From positions 50,146,124 through 50,210,123 of the forward strand of contig CM049308.1 in the NCBI GenBank assembly GCA_026874595.1: a DNA stretch of 64,000 nt, written 5' to 3'. The position numbers were made by a program, and so were the translations under genes. The notes beneath the pieces are model-generated. The model was not told the origin of the DNA, did not search any database, and saw nothing but the letters and a program-made list of their open reading frames with translations. Numbering within the stretch: position 1 is the first letter of the stretch; the number at the start of each line of letters is the position of its first letter. Origin of the DNA: Sipunculus nudus (taxonomy: Eukaryota; Annelida; Sipuncula; Golfingiida; Sipunculidae). This document shows, in pieces, positions 1 to 11,700 of the stretch.

Positions 1-1027
1 TGACAGATCGCACCTTAGGTGTGAACTCGAGATAGCGAGGCGTGAAGTCGTTCAGGTTTATTGCCCCGCGAGGACAGCCTATTGCGCAATCAACAACAAT
101 AGGGCGCGTGCCACATACCTGACACACAGATCGGCAGGGTAATCAGAACGCGGCTGCATATTATTGGTTTGGAATATTTGGATATCTCACGTATCCTATA
201 CATTTAGAGAAAGCATTATGCTTGTGTAAGTACCTTCGCCAACAAGTGCATGTAAATTGTAAAATTCTGAAAGCAAACTCGGACGATCACTTGCGGAACA
301 TGTTGGCCCTTTTGTGCACCGACAATCCCAACCGCACTTTGGAATTCACCTTGTCCGTGACAAGAATTAACCATATGCACCCCGACGTATGACTTTCAGA
401 CAATTCATAATAAAGTATTATATCATGAGCCCTAGAGTTGATCATATTAGGTTACACTTTGATCACACGCAATTTTCGTATAATTCCCGGCTTCGTTAAA
501 ATTGACGGTGACAATGACGAGGTCCACTGTATCATGCTTTCGCCACGGTATGTAAATAACTATGACTGTGTGTAATAAAAGATAAAACAATTTTTTAGAA
601 TTATAATGATTGGTAGAATCAGTTTGTCCGTAATGAAAAGCAAAATAGTAATTTTTTCAGTAAAAATAAAAGTTTGTAAAATGAAAGAAAAAGAAAAAAA
701 AAAAAGGAACGGGGAAATCGAACTTACACGGTTTTCCATCTCGCGTTACTTGGCCTACTACATAACCCCTGAGCCATTTCCTCCACATGTACAAGTGCAC
801 TTGAAAGTTTATAGCAATCATGAACCAGAATAAGACAAACCCTCTGGAGTTCTACCAGATCGATGAAGTGACATTAGAACTTTGATGATCATACATTATT
901 ATAACTGTGACGTTTTATAAATCTTCATCTATTATTTCAACTAATATATCGAAGGTCGATCCGAGTGTGTACAGGAGCCGCTATTGCGTGAACCGCTGGA
1001 CCTTCCCGGTCCTGGTGTAAACATATG

Positions 1028-1084
<57 letters not shown>

Positions 1085-1317
1085 AATTATACATATATTA
1101 TACATATATATCATATATATATATTTGTGCATGTGAGGGTGTATCTGTGTTTGTGTGCGCTTGTTTCCTTTGAAGTCCTTTCTGGCTGTAGGCCTAATTA
1201 GCTAATTAGGCCGAACAGGGTTATGACATCTTTCTGTGCATAACATCTCAGGCAAGTTTTATGGCCCTTGCACCAGGTGAACTTCACACCCTCGTTATCA
1301 GCTTTTCACATCTAGAA
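1..1317. other. Non-coding stretch with microsatellite
   Basis: I see no supportable gene here. The small open frame at 606-833 is rich in A/G-only codons and looks like chance. A CT run followed by a TA run occupies about 1032-1083. Since PWP1 exon 1 lies at 2430-2592 on the minus strand, this region is probably part of PWP1 intron 1, but no later PWP1 exon was recognised. Confidence 0.5.
1032..1083. repeat. Compound CT/TA microsatellite
   Basis: An uninterrupted CT dinucleotide run passes directly into a TA run. It is a simple repeat with no coding content. Confidence 0.9.
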
Positions 1318-1326
1318 CTTACTCAC

Positions 1327-1552
1327 CCGGACACCCTGGGCCTGGCCCTGGCACTGGGGGCCCTGGCACTGGGGGAATATTTGGCTGGGCAGCGAATGTG
1401 TTAAGGCTGGAGTTCATAATGTTAGCGCAGGATTGATCCAGTGGACCTTGGCAGCCCCACCTTATTAATGTAAAATATTCTATATAGTTTCCTGTTACCT
1501 CAGTAGATGGTGCTTGGCAATCAGACATAAAGAAATCTTGGTATTGATGCAT
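1327..1552 (-). other. Candidate exon, Pro/Gly-rich, unrecognised
   Basis: An open minus-strand frame of about 75 codons ends with a Pro/Gly/Val-rich tail (PPVPGPPVPGPGPG) and is followed at its 3' side by a good donor (gtgagtaag, read on the minus strand at about 1318-1326). The upstream half has several Cys and a mixed composition, as in an extracellular protein. I do not recognise the family. No partner exon was found, and the frame starts directly beside an inverted-repeat element (1559-2165), which may have carried or truncated it. It could be a chance frame. If real, it would lie inside the PWP1 transcription unit on the same strand, which argues against an independent gene. Confidence 0.25.
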
Positions 1553-1558
1553 TATATA

Positions 1559-2165
1559 CAGGGCTGAACTTCAGGAGTAAAAAACAGTAACTGAACTCAC
1601 ATTTTCGTGTTTAAAATTGTGGATGCAGTGCCTAATAGGCTTCTACTTTACCCAAGTATAAATAATTTTATCAATATCTTATCATTTGTATAAGTTTTAA
1701 AGAGAAAATAAGCATAATTTTTTACTAACTTTTTTTACTTGATATGTGTACTTACTTGATATATCACTGACAAAAACAACAAATGTGGGTTCACCATAAA
1801 CATACACAGATCAGCTAAAACATAATGAGAACCCAAATTTTCTTTTAAAATAATGTGGGTTCAAAGCCTAATAGGCTTCTACTATATACTTATATAAGTA
1901 ATATATAATAGTATTTAATAAGTTAGAAATATGCAGTAAAAAATAAGCATCACATCTTTGACTTATATTTCTTGATGTTTTACATTTCAATTCAAAAGTG
2001 GATTCACTATGCACAAAATAAATATGGGTTCACTGTGAGAAATGTGGGATTTCGTTAAAATAAAAATGAGGGTTAACTAGTTGTGTGTATGACACACTGA
2101 ATCCACATTTTATTGCAAAAAAATGTGGGTTAATTTGTTCTTTTAGCCCCTGAAGTTCAACCCTG
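1559..2165. mobile_element. MITE-like element with terminal inverted repeats
   Basis: The left end (CAGGGCTGAACTTCAGGAG) is nearly the reverse complement of the right end (CCCCTGAAGTTCAACCCTG). Both ends are flanked by TATA, which suggests a TA or TATA target duplication in a palindromic site (GCATTA...TAATGC). The interior is AT-rich with repeated AATGTGGGTTCA-type motifs and two copies of CCTAATAGGCTTCTAC, and it has no transposase frame. The superfamily is unknown. Confidence 0.65.
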
Positions 2166-2429
2166 TATAATGCACCTATGCCAAAATCTTGATCATCACA
2201 TTTGGTATCATATCTTTCTCCTCATTACGAGATAGTGGGTTTGATTCCACACAGTAATGTCTTATGACGTTCATTGACAAATCAAATTTGGAAAGCAGAG
2301 ACATCTAGTGGAGTTCACAGGAAATCACATAGAACATGTCTTTAAGTCTTTATATTTCACGTTTCAAACTGTAGAGTGGATTCTGAACACGCTAATATTA
2401 ACTTAAAATATAGAATAAAGATAGCGGAC

Positions 2430-2592
2430 CTGGCTGCAGGTTTTCGTTGCCCTGTGTTTCTTCATCTTCGTCCGGCTGTCTGACTTTTCCCTGCAGCATC
2501 TCTCCTAGATCATCTGGTGACAGTTCCACGCGGTCTGGGGTTTCCTTGGCAGCTCCCCGACGCACCCATGTCAGACACGGTACCGTGTTCAT
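2430..2592 (-). CDS. PWP1: PWP1 exon 1 (periodic tryptophan protein 1 homologue), partial gene
   Basis: The minus-strand frame starts at ATG 2590-2592 and gives MNTVPCLTWVRRGAAKETPD followed by RVELSPDDLG and an acidic stretch with DEDEETQGNEN. This matches the conserved N-terminus of PWP1, where a V-x-C-x-x-W-V-R-x-G-x-A-K-E-T-P-D block precedes an acidic linker and the WD40 repeats. The exon has 54 codons plus one base and ends at a GT donor (CAG followed by gtccgc, a weak consensus). PWP1 is a nucleolar WD-repeat protein linked to ribosome biogenesis and rDNA chromatin. The WD repeats must lie to the left, outside the window or unrecognised. Upstream in-frame codons exist, but the PWP1 family starts at this methionine. 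The gene is divergent from CNIH. Confidence 0.8.
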
Positions 2593-2734
2593 GCTGCTGT
2601 TAGTGTGAGAAACAGTGTGGCTAACTATTAAAAAGAGTATTTCAACACATGTGCCGTGGGCGCTACCATGTTTCAATCCCGGATAATAATAAGTGTCTCG
2701 TAAAATGTCAGTTCTGGAATAATGACTAGGATTT

Positions 2735-2738
<4 letters not shown>

Positions 2739-2800
<62 letters not shown>
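2739..2800. repeat. CT microsatellite
   Basis: A long uninterrupted CT dinucleotide run just upstream of PWP1 exon 1. It could sit in the 5' UTR or promoter of PWP1, but no function can be shown. Confidence 0.9.
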
Positions 2801-2803
<3 letters not shown>

Positions 2804-3790
2804 GCACTAAGGGACCTATCTATGAGGTTTATTGAAGGATAAATTAAATTAATAAAAAAAAATATGTAAAATCAACTAATTTCTAAGAAATATAGGTTTG
2901 ATAGTCTTTAACTATTAAAGTGCCGTACACTTTATTAAAGATATTATTGTGTTGAAAAAGAGGTAGCTTTATCAAAAGGAAAGTTTAATTTACATAAAAA
3001 TTTGTGGAATAATTTCTATATAGTATAATCGAAGAAATAAATTAATTATTCACTGCATGATTGTGAATGTTTCTGTCTGCTTTGTAATATATATGCTATG
3101 TGATACAATTTCACGTAATTTCGGTATTGTTATGCTATGTAATATGTGTCATTCATGTTTTACACCTTTTACATTAATGTAAGTTTGTTTTGTTGTGAAA
3201 AAAACATTTAATTTCTCAAAACAGGCTTAACAAATATTACCCCCTCCCCCCCCCCCCCCCCTCTTTCCCCCGCCTCGACCTCGATCTGACCCCCGCCTTC
3301 GCGGTCACTCTCGTTCTCTCGCTCGCAATTAAATATTCTCACCTTTAGGCCTAATATTTTATTTCTATTCCAATTCAAATGTATATTTATGTTGTGATAT
3401 GAATAAAAATTGCCTAATAAATTAATACACGCATTCAGCATTACACAAGAAATATAATTACTCATGACATTTTATTTTCCTAGACTTATTAGTTGTTTAA
3501 AACATAGTTTTCACAGTTGTTGGTAAAGTTGATTTATTCAAATATTCAATGTCTGATTTATAAAATATTCTTGTTTAGCTCTTCTATATAGGTATTTACA
3601 TGAACATTAAGTCTATGTAATTGGGCGTATGTATGTGTTTGTGTTTCACCAAGGAAATTCGAGTACAATTGTAATTGAATCACCTTGGCTTCACAAATAT
3701 ATTCAATATATAGGCCTATATTCATTTTAAAAATATATAATAAAACTCTTATGCTTTTGAAAACTTCAAAAGTGATCTTTGTATTACATT
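2801..3790. other. Intergenic AT-rich stretch with poly-C tract
   Basis: No gene is supported. A run of about 19 C lies at 3242-3260. The minus-strand frame at 3208-3465 runs across this tract and encodes low-complexity Gly/Glu, so it is not credible. Confidence 0.6.
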
Positions 3791-3819
3791 AAATATTAAA
3801 TGCAGATTGATTGCTGAAT

Positions 3820-4196
3820 ATATGCAGCGGGTCCCATCTTCACCATTTATACATCATCTCTTGGCAAGTTGCTACACGTGTAGGCTTGACATTAAATACC
3901 ACCTTTAAGCAGATGATACTCAGTTATGGATCACCTTTAATGCCGATTGATGAATTGGACAACGCCATCGCATACATGGAAACCTATGTTGAAACTGTAC
4001 AGGCAAGGATGCGTCAATTTAGTGTGAAAATGAATGATGACAAGATCGAGTATACAGCAAAGTCTGGCATGCTTCTTTTCAAGTTAGTAACCATGCAGAG
4101 AGTATTTGCATCACCTTCAGCTTGAAATATTGGCGCCATAATGGATTGCCATGCGTCAATTAAGGCACATGTCTGCAAATTTGCTCAGGGGCGTAG
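3820..4196 (+). pseudogene. LINE reverse-transcriptase relic
   Basis: Reading the plus strand in two frames gives pieces typical of a non-LTR reverse transcriptase. First comes a GPIFTIYTS-like block. Then ADDTQLWITF follows an in-frame stop, so the catalytic Y-A-D-D region has lost its tyrosine codon. A third piece, MRQFSVKMNDDKIEY, is the usual block after the catalytic aspartates. Frameshifts and stops make it a dead fragment. It runs directly into the 420-bp tandem array, whose unit carries the downstream end of the same kind of ORF, so both probably come from one element of the CR1/L2/Rex type. Confidence 0.7.
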
Positions 4197-4220
4197 ACAG
4201 AGGGGGCTGCAGAGGGCCAC

Positions 4221-6300
4221 AGGAAATACTCTTTTTTGGTAAAAATTGCCTAAAAATGTCCTCTATATGGCATATTAAAAATAATTTCCCTTTATTGGAG
4301 GGGGATACCAAATGACCAAAATTTATTATATGAGCCATTTACAAACTCGTCATCGATTCACAGAACAGGGCATTCAGCTTTGCTGGTCCTAGACTCTTGA
4401 ACAGTCTACTCAACACATTGAGAATCTGTTCTAACTTAATTACCAGAATTTAAAAGCAAATTAAAAACTCACCTATTTGCTGAGTTCTTCTACTCTGGTC
4501 ATTGACACTTTATGGAACCTGGCCTTTTTTAACCATCTTAGTCATATCTAATCTATTGGATTGTCTGATTTATTTTCACTGTTCATACTTAGTCATCACT
4601 GCTTACGCAAAAACATGAAGGAACAGTTTTTTCGGGAACAGGAAATACTCTTTTTTGGTAAAAATTGCCTAAAAATGTCCTCTAGATGGCATATTAAAAA
4701 TAATTTCCCATTATTGGAGGGGGATACCAAATGACCAAAATTTATTATATGTGCCATTTACAAACTCGTCATCGATTCACAGAACAGGGCATTCAGCTTT
4801 GCTGGTCCTAGACTCTGGAACAGTCTATACTCAACACATTGAGAATCTGTTCTAACTTAATTACCAGAATTTATAAGCAAATTAAAAACTCACCTATTTG
4901 CTGAGTTCTACTTCTCTGGTCATTGACACTTTATGGAACCTGGCCTTTTTTAACCATCTTAGTCATATCTAATCTATTGGATTGTCTTATTTATTTTCAC
5001 TGTTCATACTTAGTCATCCCTGCTAACGCAAAGACATAAAGGAACAGTTTTTACGGGAACAGGAAATACTCTTTTTTGGTAAAAATTGCCTAAAAATGTC
5101 CTCTATATGGCATATTAAAAATAGTTTCCCATTATTGGAGGGGGATACCAAATGACCAAAATTTATTATATGTGCCATTTACAAACTCGTCATCGACTCA
5201 CAGAACAGGGCATTCAGCTTTGCTGGTCCTAGACTCTGGAACAGTCTACTCAACACATTGAGAATCTGTTCTAACTTAATTACCAGAATTTAAAAGCAAA
5301 TTAAAAACTCACCCATTTGCTGAGTTCTACTACTCTGGTCATTGACACTTTATGGAACCTGGCCTTTTTTAACCATCTTAGTCATATCTAATCTATTGGA
5401 TTGTCTGATTTATTTTCACTGTTCATACTTAGTCATCACTACTTACGCAAAGACATGAAGGAACAGTTTTTTCGGGAACGGGAAATACTCTTTTTTGTAA
5501 AAATTGCCTCAAAATGCATGTCCTCTTATATTGCATATTAAAAATATAATTTCCCATTATTGGAGGGGGATACCAAATGACCAAAATTTATTATATGTGC
5601 CATTTACAAACTCGTCATCGATTCACAGAACAGGGCATTCAGCTTTGCTGGTCCTAGACTCTGGAACAGTCTACTCAACACATTGAGAATTTGTTTTAAC
5701 TTAATTACCAGAATTTAAAAGCAAATTAAAAACTCACCTATTTGCTGAGTTCTACTTCTCTGGTCATTGACACTTTATGGAACCTGGCCTTTTTTAACCA
5801 TCTTAGTCATATCTAATCTATTGGATTGTCTGATTTATTTTCACTGTTCATACTTAGTCATCACTGCTTACGCAAAAACATGAAGGAACAGTTTTTTCGG
5901 GAACAGGAAATACTCTTTTTTGTAAAAATTGCCTCAAAATGCATGTCCTCTTATATTGCATATTAAAAATATAATTTCCCATTATTGGAGGGGGATACCA
6001 AATGACCAAAATTTATTATATGTGCCATTTACAAACTCGTCATCGATTCACAGAACAGGGCATTCAGCTTTGCTGGTCCTAGACTCTGGAACAGTCTACT
6101 CAACACATTGAGAATCTGTTCTAACTTAATTACCAGAATTTAAAAGCAAATTAAAAACTCACCTATTTTCTGAGTTCTTCTACTCTGGTCATTGACACTG
6201 GCCTTTTTTAACCATCTTAGTCTTTTTTCATAATTGATTGGATTTTCTGATTTATTTTCACTGTTTATATATACTTAGTCATCATTGTATCATCTTTCAT
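4221..6300 (+). repeat. Five tandem copies of a ~420-bp LINE 3'-end unit
   Basis: The motif ggaaatactcttttt recurs at about 4221, 4640, 5061, 5480 and 5905, giving a period of 419-425 bp. Each unit carries a frame readable as IHRTGHSAFAGPRLWNSL followed by a FKSKLKTHLF-like block, which is the typical C-terminal end of CR1/L2-type LINE ORF2 proteins. Copies 4 and 5 are nearly identical over the 5504-5686 and 5929-6111 segments. The last copy runs into an AT-rich tail and an ATT microsatellite. Tandem amplification of a LINE terminus is unusual, since LINE copies are normally dispersed singly. Confidence 0.8.
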
Positions 6301-6358
6301 ATGTATATATAAGCGTTTTAGAGCATGCATAGAATAAATTTTACGCTTTATAAAATAA

Positions 6359-6390
<32 letters not shown>
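6359..6390. repeat. (ATT)n microsatellite, LINE 3' tail
   Basis: About ten ATT units directly follow the last LINE-derived unit and its AATAAATT-rich tail. A simple-repeat tail is typical of this kind of LINE. Confidence 0.8.
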
Positions 6391-6393
<3 letters not shown>

Positions 6394-6468
6394 ATATATG
6401 ATATAAAATATAATTTTATTAATATACAGTATAGGTATAGGCCTGAAGTGTAAATAGAATATATAATA

Positions 6469-6472
<4 letters not shown>

Positions 6473-6511
<39 letters not shown>
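6473..6511. repeat. TA microsatellite
   Basis: An uninterrupted TA run. The minus-strand frame across it encodes alternating Ile/Tyr and is an artefact. Confidence 0.9.
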
Positions 6512-6514
<3 letters not shown>

Positions 6515-7520
6515 TATTAATCTTTTTATTGCTGTTTATCACAGGCCTAATTTGTTTGCTGGAAAAATTTGGGGAATACAATTCACATGAGACTTGCCCC
6601 CTCCCGCTAAAATAACTGCCGCTATATTTAATAGAATATATATTTTTGTTATATCATTATAAGAATTTAAAGTAATTATATATTATAATATGAAAGTGAT
6701 TTTTTGCTCAGTTTTCAAAATTATTATATTCATCTTTTACATTTGATTTAAACATTCTACACCGTAATATATAGGCCGAAATTTATGATGATTCAGTGAT
6801 GCAGTTGACTTGTGCAATATCCTTTTTTTGTACAATTGAAAGATTATTGAAGGAAATAAGAATAAACTAAAAATTAGGCAGCATTATCTTGCAATATAGC
6901 TCTTTTAAAAATTGTATTTGATTGAATTGATTCTCCGAAAAGTAAGGCTGACAAAAGGTACCCCACCCTCAATAAGGGAGAGGAGATCCCCCCACCCCAC
7001 CCCCCAAACGGTACCTGCCGAAACAAGGCTCCGATGCATGGTGTACATGTACAGGCCTATGTATTTTCTATAGCTGTTCGTGATGAACATTCGTTTTTTT
7101 TTTATAATAGACCAGATATAAGACCGAAGCATTTTTACTCGAATTTCCAACATTTTAGTCGAGATATAATGATGTTCATAATAGAAATATATTAACTGCC
7201 TTTTATTTTGCCCTATATTCGTCATTATAACACGTTTATCTAAATATGTTATACATGATATATACCATATATATGGTTGAAGTTCATCTAAAAGCTTAAT
7301 TTAATTTATCTGTGGATATACATCAGCTATGAACAGCTAGTAATATCATATATACAATCACCTATAGCTTAAGAAGCATAGTTTTGTTGCATACCATTTG
7401 ACTAACCCGAGAGAATTAAAACCTATATATGATATGATAAAAAATGTTCGAAAGTTTGGGAGATTAAAATTTATAGATCAATTATGCCTCCAATAAAATG
7501 CAAAGCAGAACATTTAATTT
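6512..7520. other. Intergenic AT-rich stretch
   Basis: No supportable gene. A C-rich tract at about 6960-7015 is flanked by two GGTACC sites. The minus-strand frame at 6905-7225 shows no recognisable domain. Confidence 0.5.
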
Positions 7521-8327
7521 ATTTTTGGGTAAAAGTGCAGTAATGGTGAGCTGCCTAAAAGACTGGTATTACTCATACTTAATTTTCCTTTGAATCAAGT
7601 TTGATGTTGTAGATATTGTAGAAAATTATAAATACCTATAGGATGTATTAGTGACAGTAATCTGAATTGGAAAGAACATGTGTTGAATCAATCCAAGAAA
7701 GCAAACAAAAGATTATATTACCTTTATTATATAAGAAAGCTAAATATTGACAAAACAATATATTACCATGTTTTATAATTCAGTAATTTCCAGTGTCCTA
7801 ATACTTATTCACTGGAGTGCTGGTTTACAAATATATCTGATAAGTTAAAGAAACAGTTAAATAATACCAGGAAGAGAAGTTGTAGAATAACTAGTACTTC
7901 TCTTGCCACACAACAGGAAATCTGTGAAACCAAAATAATGGCCTTCATATCAAAAGTCATGAATGACACAACACATCCCCTATATTCAGAGTTCCGTTTT
8001 TTACCTTCAGGTAAACGCCATGATACAATGTTCTGCAGAACAACTCGTTTTAAAAAAACTCTCGTACCATACAGTATTAAATTTTTTAACTCACAACCCT
8101 CTTGGATATTTAATGTTTTGAATCGTGTTTTACCTGCAGAATTATCTGTTTTATCATTTTTACTTGCTTATTTTTACATGCATAGTCAATATGTTATTTT
8201 TTATTTTTTATGTATTTTTATGTATTTTTATGTATTATTATTTTTATGTATTTATCTATTTACTTATTTATTTTTATGTAATGAATTGCAAGTCAACGAC
8301 AAATTCCTGGAACTGAAGGCTAATAAA
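7520..8327 (+). pseudogene. Second LINE reverse-transcriptase 3' relic
   Basis: Broken frames read VENYKYLG, then NLNWKEHVLNQSKKANKRLYYL, then ISSVLTYSLECWF, followed by the open frame from 7938 with TTRFKKTLVPYSIKFFNS. This order (KYLG, surface helices, L-T-Y-x-x-x-x-W, C-terminal R-x-x-R-x-x-x-S-x-x-P-x-x-I-x-x-x-N) is the C-terminal third of L2/CR1-type ORF2. Frameshifts in the first half show it is inactive. It ends in a pentanucleotide tail and so is a 5'-truncated insertion distinct from the 3820-6390 element. Confidence 0.7.
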
Positions 8328-8461
8328 TGTTATCTTATCTTATCTTCTCTTGTCTTATTTTATCTTATCTTATATTATCTTATCTTATCTTGTCTTGTCT
8401 TGTCTTATCTTGTCTTGTCTTGTCTTGTCTTGTCTTGTCTTGTCTTGTCTTGTCTTGTCTT
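8328..8461. repeat. TTATC/TTGTC pentanucleotide microsatellite
   Basis: Runs of TTATC grade into runs of TTGTC directly after the LINE relic and just upstream of CNIH. The overlapping plus-strand frames repeat Leu/Ser/Cys and are artefacts. Confidence 0.9.
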
Positions 8462-8794
8462 TTGATGTTGTGCACAATGATGGAATTCTCAAGTAAACTC
8501 CATGTGGGAGCAACTGAGAAAAAGGACAGACCATAAGGAAGGAGGCTAGTATTTTAGACAGGTCCCCTGTACGACACTGTTACCTATTTGTGTTATTTTG
8601 TATCATTTAGTTTATTAAATTATGTTTTGTTTTACTTTAATGCACATGTACTCTCTCCCATCACAGGTATACCCAGTCCTGAAGTCACCGTGAGCACGAT
8701 TTCACTGCATAAATTGCTGAAGTGTACATTTTCCTTAACACCCGAAGTTAGCGCACATGCGCATTTCCGAACAAGCTACTCAGTGACCGGTATC

Positions 8795-11700
8795 ATGGCG
8801 TTCTCTTTCGCTGCCTTCGCCTACATCGTGGCGTTGATTCTGTCAGCGTTTCTCATCTTTTTCGTAATTTATCATGTAAGTGAAGTATAAAGTTTTGGTT
8901 GCATGTATCTGGTGACTGAAAATGATATTTCAGATTACTTCTACGATATTAGATCACATCCGTTCCAAGTGATTGACAAGCCCCCGCAAGTGTCAGAGAA
9001 GCTTCAGTCAGAATTTATTATTTAATAACGGTTATGAATCATACTAATATAGTGATAATATCTCAGATAAGAAAATTCTAGAATCACCTGAATAACAAGC
9101 ACTGTTATGGGTTGATAAAACAATATTTGCAAAGTGATGGAGTATAAAACTGAAGTCTTCAGAGGCGTGAACAAAATTACCTGTGGGTGGGAGGATGTCG
9201 GCTCAGATTTTCACACCTTGACCGATGGCGAGGGGTCTGATTTGTTGATTGCTAATTGACTCGACATGGATGGATCTGCCTCTACTGGAGCTAATCCCAT
9301 TATGCCCCTGCTATAATATCTACTTGATTAACTCTTTCGTTTCAGCATCTCCGAGAAGGCACTAAGACCAAGGATATATTCAAATAATTAATTTTTATTT
9401 ATATTATTAATTCATGTGCCAAATACATATTTCAGGTTTCATGAAAATGTGAATACTGCACTGACACATTGTGTATTAGATTTAAATTCCCCTTGTTTGT
9501 GTTTGAGAGAAAAAAGTTCTTGGCAGTTATATTTTTTTTTCTCATTTTCAGCACTTCGGATTTTCATTCCTCCAGTATTTTTAGGAAAATAAAAATTGCT
9601 ATTACTTAATTGCTTGTATTTTATTTGAATTATGGCAGTTACTTTCACATTAATTTTGTTACAAGTTATGCTAATATGCCAGTGTGCATTCTGATGAGAT
9701 TAGCTGTATTATTTTTATATGAAATAACAGTTGAATATGAAATTAAATGAAATTATAATAGCATTTAATGATTTTAGTTATATACAACAGGGTTGGAGCC
9801 AGGTACCTGCGCCAGTTCCTAGGTACAGGTACTTGTAGATGGTTAGGTTCAGGTACAGAACTTTTGTAGAGTGCTACCTAGCTACAGGTTTAGGTACTAT
9901 AGAAAGTACCTAGGTATAAGTACATTTCAAAGCCATTTGAACTAATGATAATTGCATAACTTGCATAAATTTCATCCAGTTATGTGATAACAGGTGATAG
10001 TAGAATAGCAGAATATATTAATAGTAAGTATTAAATGATCACTCCTTATGTCTTAAGGAAAAAAAGAGGCCTTGCAAATTAATATACAGGACCATCTTTA
10101 GGCAAAGTCATAAATATATGAAGTTGAGCCAAAAGTTCAGGGATTATATCATTTAATAGGTGTTTTCCTCACTTCATTTACACTTCATCAGTGTCTTGGT
10201 ATTTTGTGTATACTAGACAACAAGCTCTGTTGATTGTGTCATGTATACATTAATGGAATCTACAAATGAATCCTAATGGGAAATTTGTTATCACTCCTGT
10301 TTCAGTTGAACATGTTTTGGCTTGGGTGCTTATTTAACTCATCAACTCAGGCTGTCTACAAGAATTCTCCTGCCATCCTCTGTCCTGTACATCTATTATA
10401 ACTGTTCTCGCTCCATCCCTGTGATACATAGCTGAGCCAGGTCTCTTCAGGTGCTGTTTTATCCTTCATCCTGTTGGGGGAGGGGGGATTGTTTGAATTG
10501 TAAATGCATACCTCCTTGACTTGTTCTTCACTGAAATGCTTTAACTTTTTGTTTGTCTTTGTAGATTATAGCCTTTGATGAGCTTAAGACTGACTACAAG
10601 AACCCAATTGACCAGTGCAATAGTCTTAACCCAGTGAGTAATTTAACGATGTAAAATTAAAAAAATTGATTTCTTTTAGTGATACATGTCTTTTAAAGTG
10701 AATATATGTATCTCAGCATTGCATTTATAATTGTGTGATTCAAGAGTCAGATGATGTATTAAATCACTCAAAGAGTAATAAACTAATTGTTGTAATAAGC
10801 AAGGTTCCAGTTAATTGTTAATTTAAATGTTAGACTGGTTTACATGAACCTTGGAAAGGTCGGTATGACTAACTGTTATTCTGTGGGTCACTTCAAACAG
10901 CAAAAGATAAACTGAAGTGTCTAGACGTTTATATGAAGCATTTGATGGAGTAATGTTAGGAAATTTCTAAATATATATATTTGTTAATTCAGTGAACAAT
11001 TTTAATGTCTTTACACTTGCATGAGATATTTAACAAAGTTATTTTACATTTCAGCTAGTCTTACCAGAGTACTGCCTGCACATATTCTACAACATACTGT
11101 TCTTGTGTTCAGCTCAGTTTGGGACTTTGCTGCTTAATGCTCCCCTCATAGCCTACCATATACACAGGTAATACTCACTGCTACAGATTAAACAACCGTG
11201 AAAAAAGTTTTAAAAACGTCCCTGTCTAAAGATTACATTCTGTCAAGTACTCTTAAGAATTTAAATATTAATCCACAGTAGATGCACAAATGATTATCAT
11301 TTTAAAGAGTAGTTTGTATCAAACTATTTCATGTGTTCATTCATAATTGCAGTTTGTCATTTATATTATAAGTGAGGTTTGTTATTCGTAATTGAGTTTC
11401 ACATATGAAATATTTCTTGTCAAATTTTAGTTTTTGGTCATACTGATTAAACAAAGGTAATTGTCATAGAGGCATTAAAATACATTTCTGATATCGGCAG
11501 TGACTGTTTATTGCACATTCAGGCACAAAGGCAAAATGTAAGTTTTGACCAGAGGTCATACACTTTGTGATGAGTTAACTAATGACATTGCTGGGTGACA
11601 TAATTATCTTTCATTATAATGAGTTTTCTCTTGAGCAAGCACTCTTAGCTAATAAAAAAATTATAAGGAACTTCAAACATTGGCCCAGTGTTTATGAATC

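Noticed and set aside
3208-3465. Minus-strand frame across the poly-C tract
   Set aside because: It encodes Gly/Glu low complexity created by the homopolymer and has no splice or start support.
8588-8794. Upstream in-frame extension of the CNIH first exon
   Set aside because: Cornichon proteins start at the MAFSFAAF methionine, which has a good Kozak context; the upstream codons show no conservation and are likely 5' UTR.
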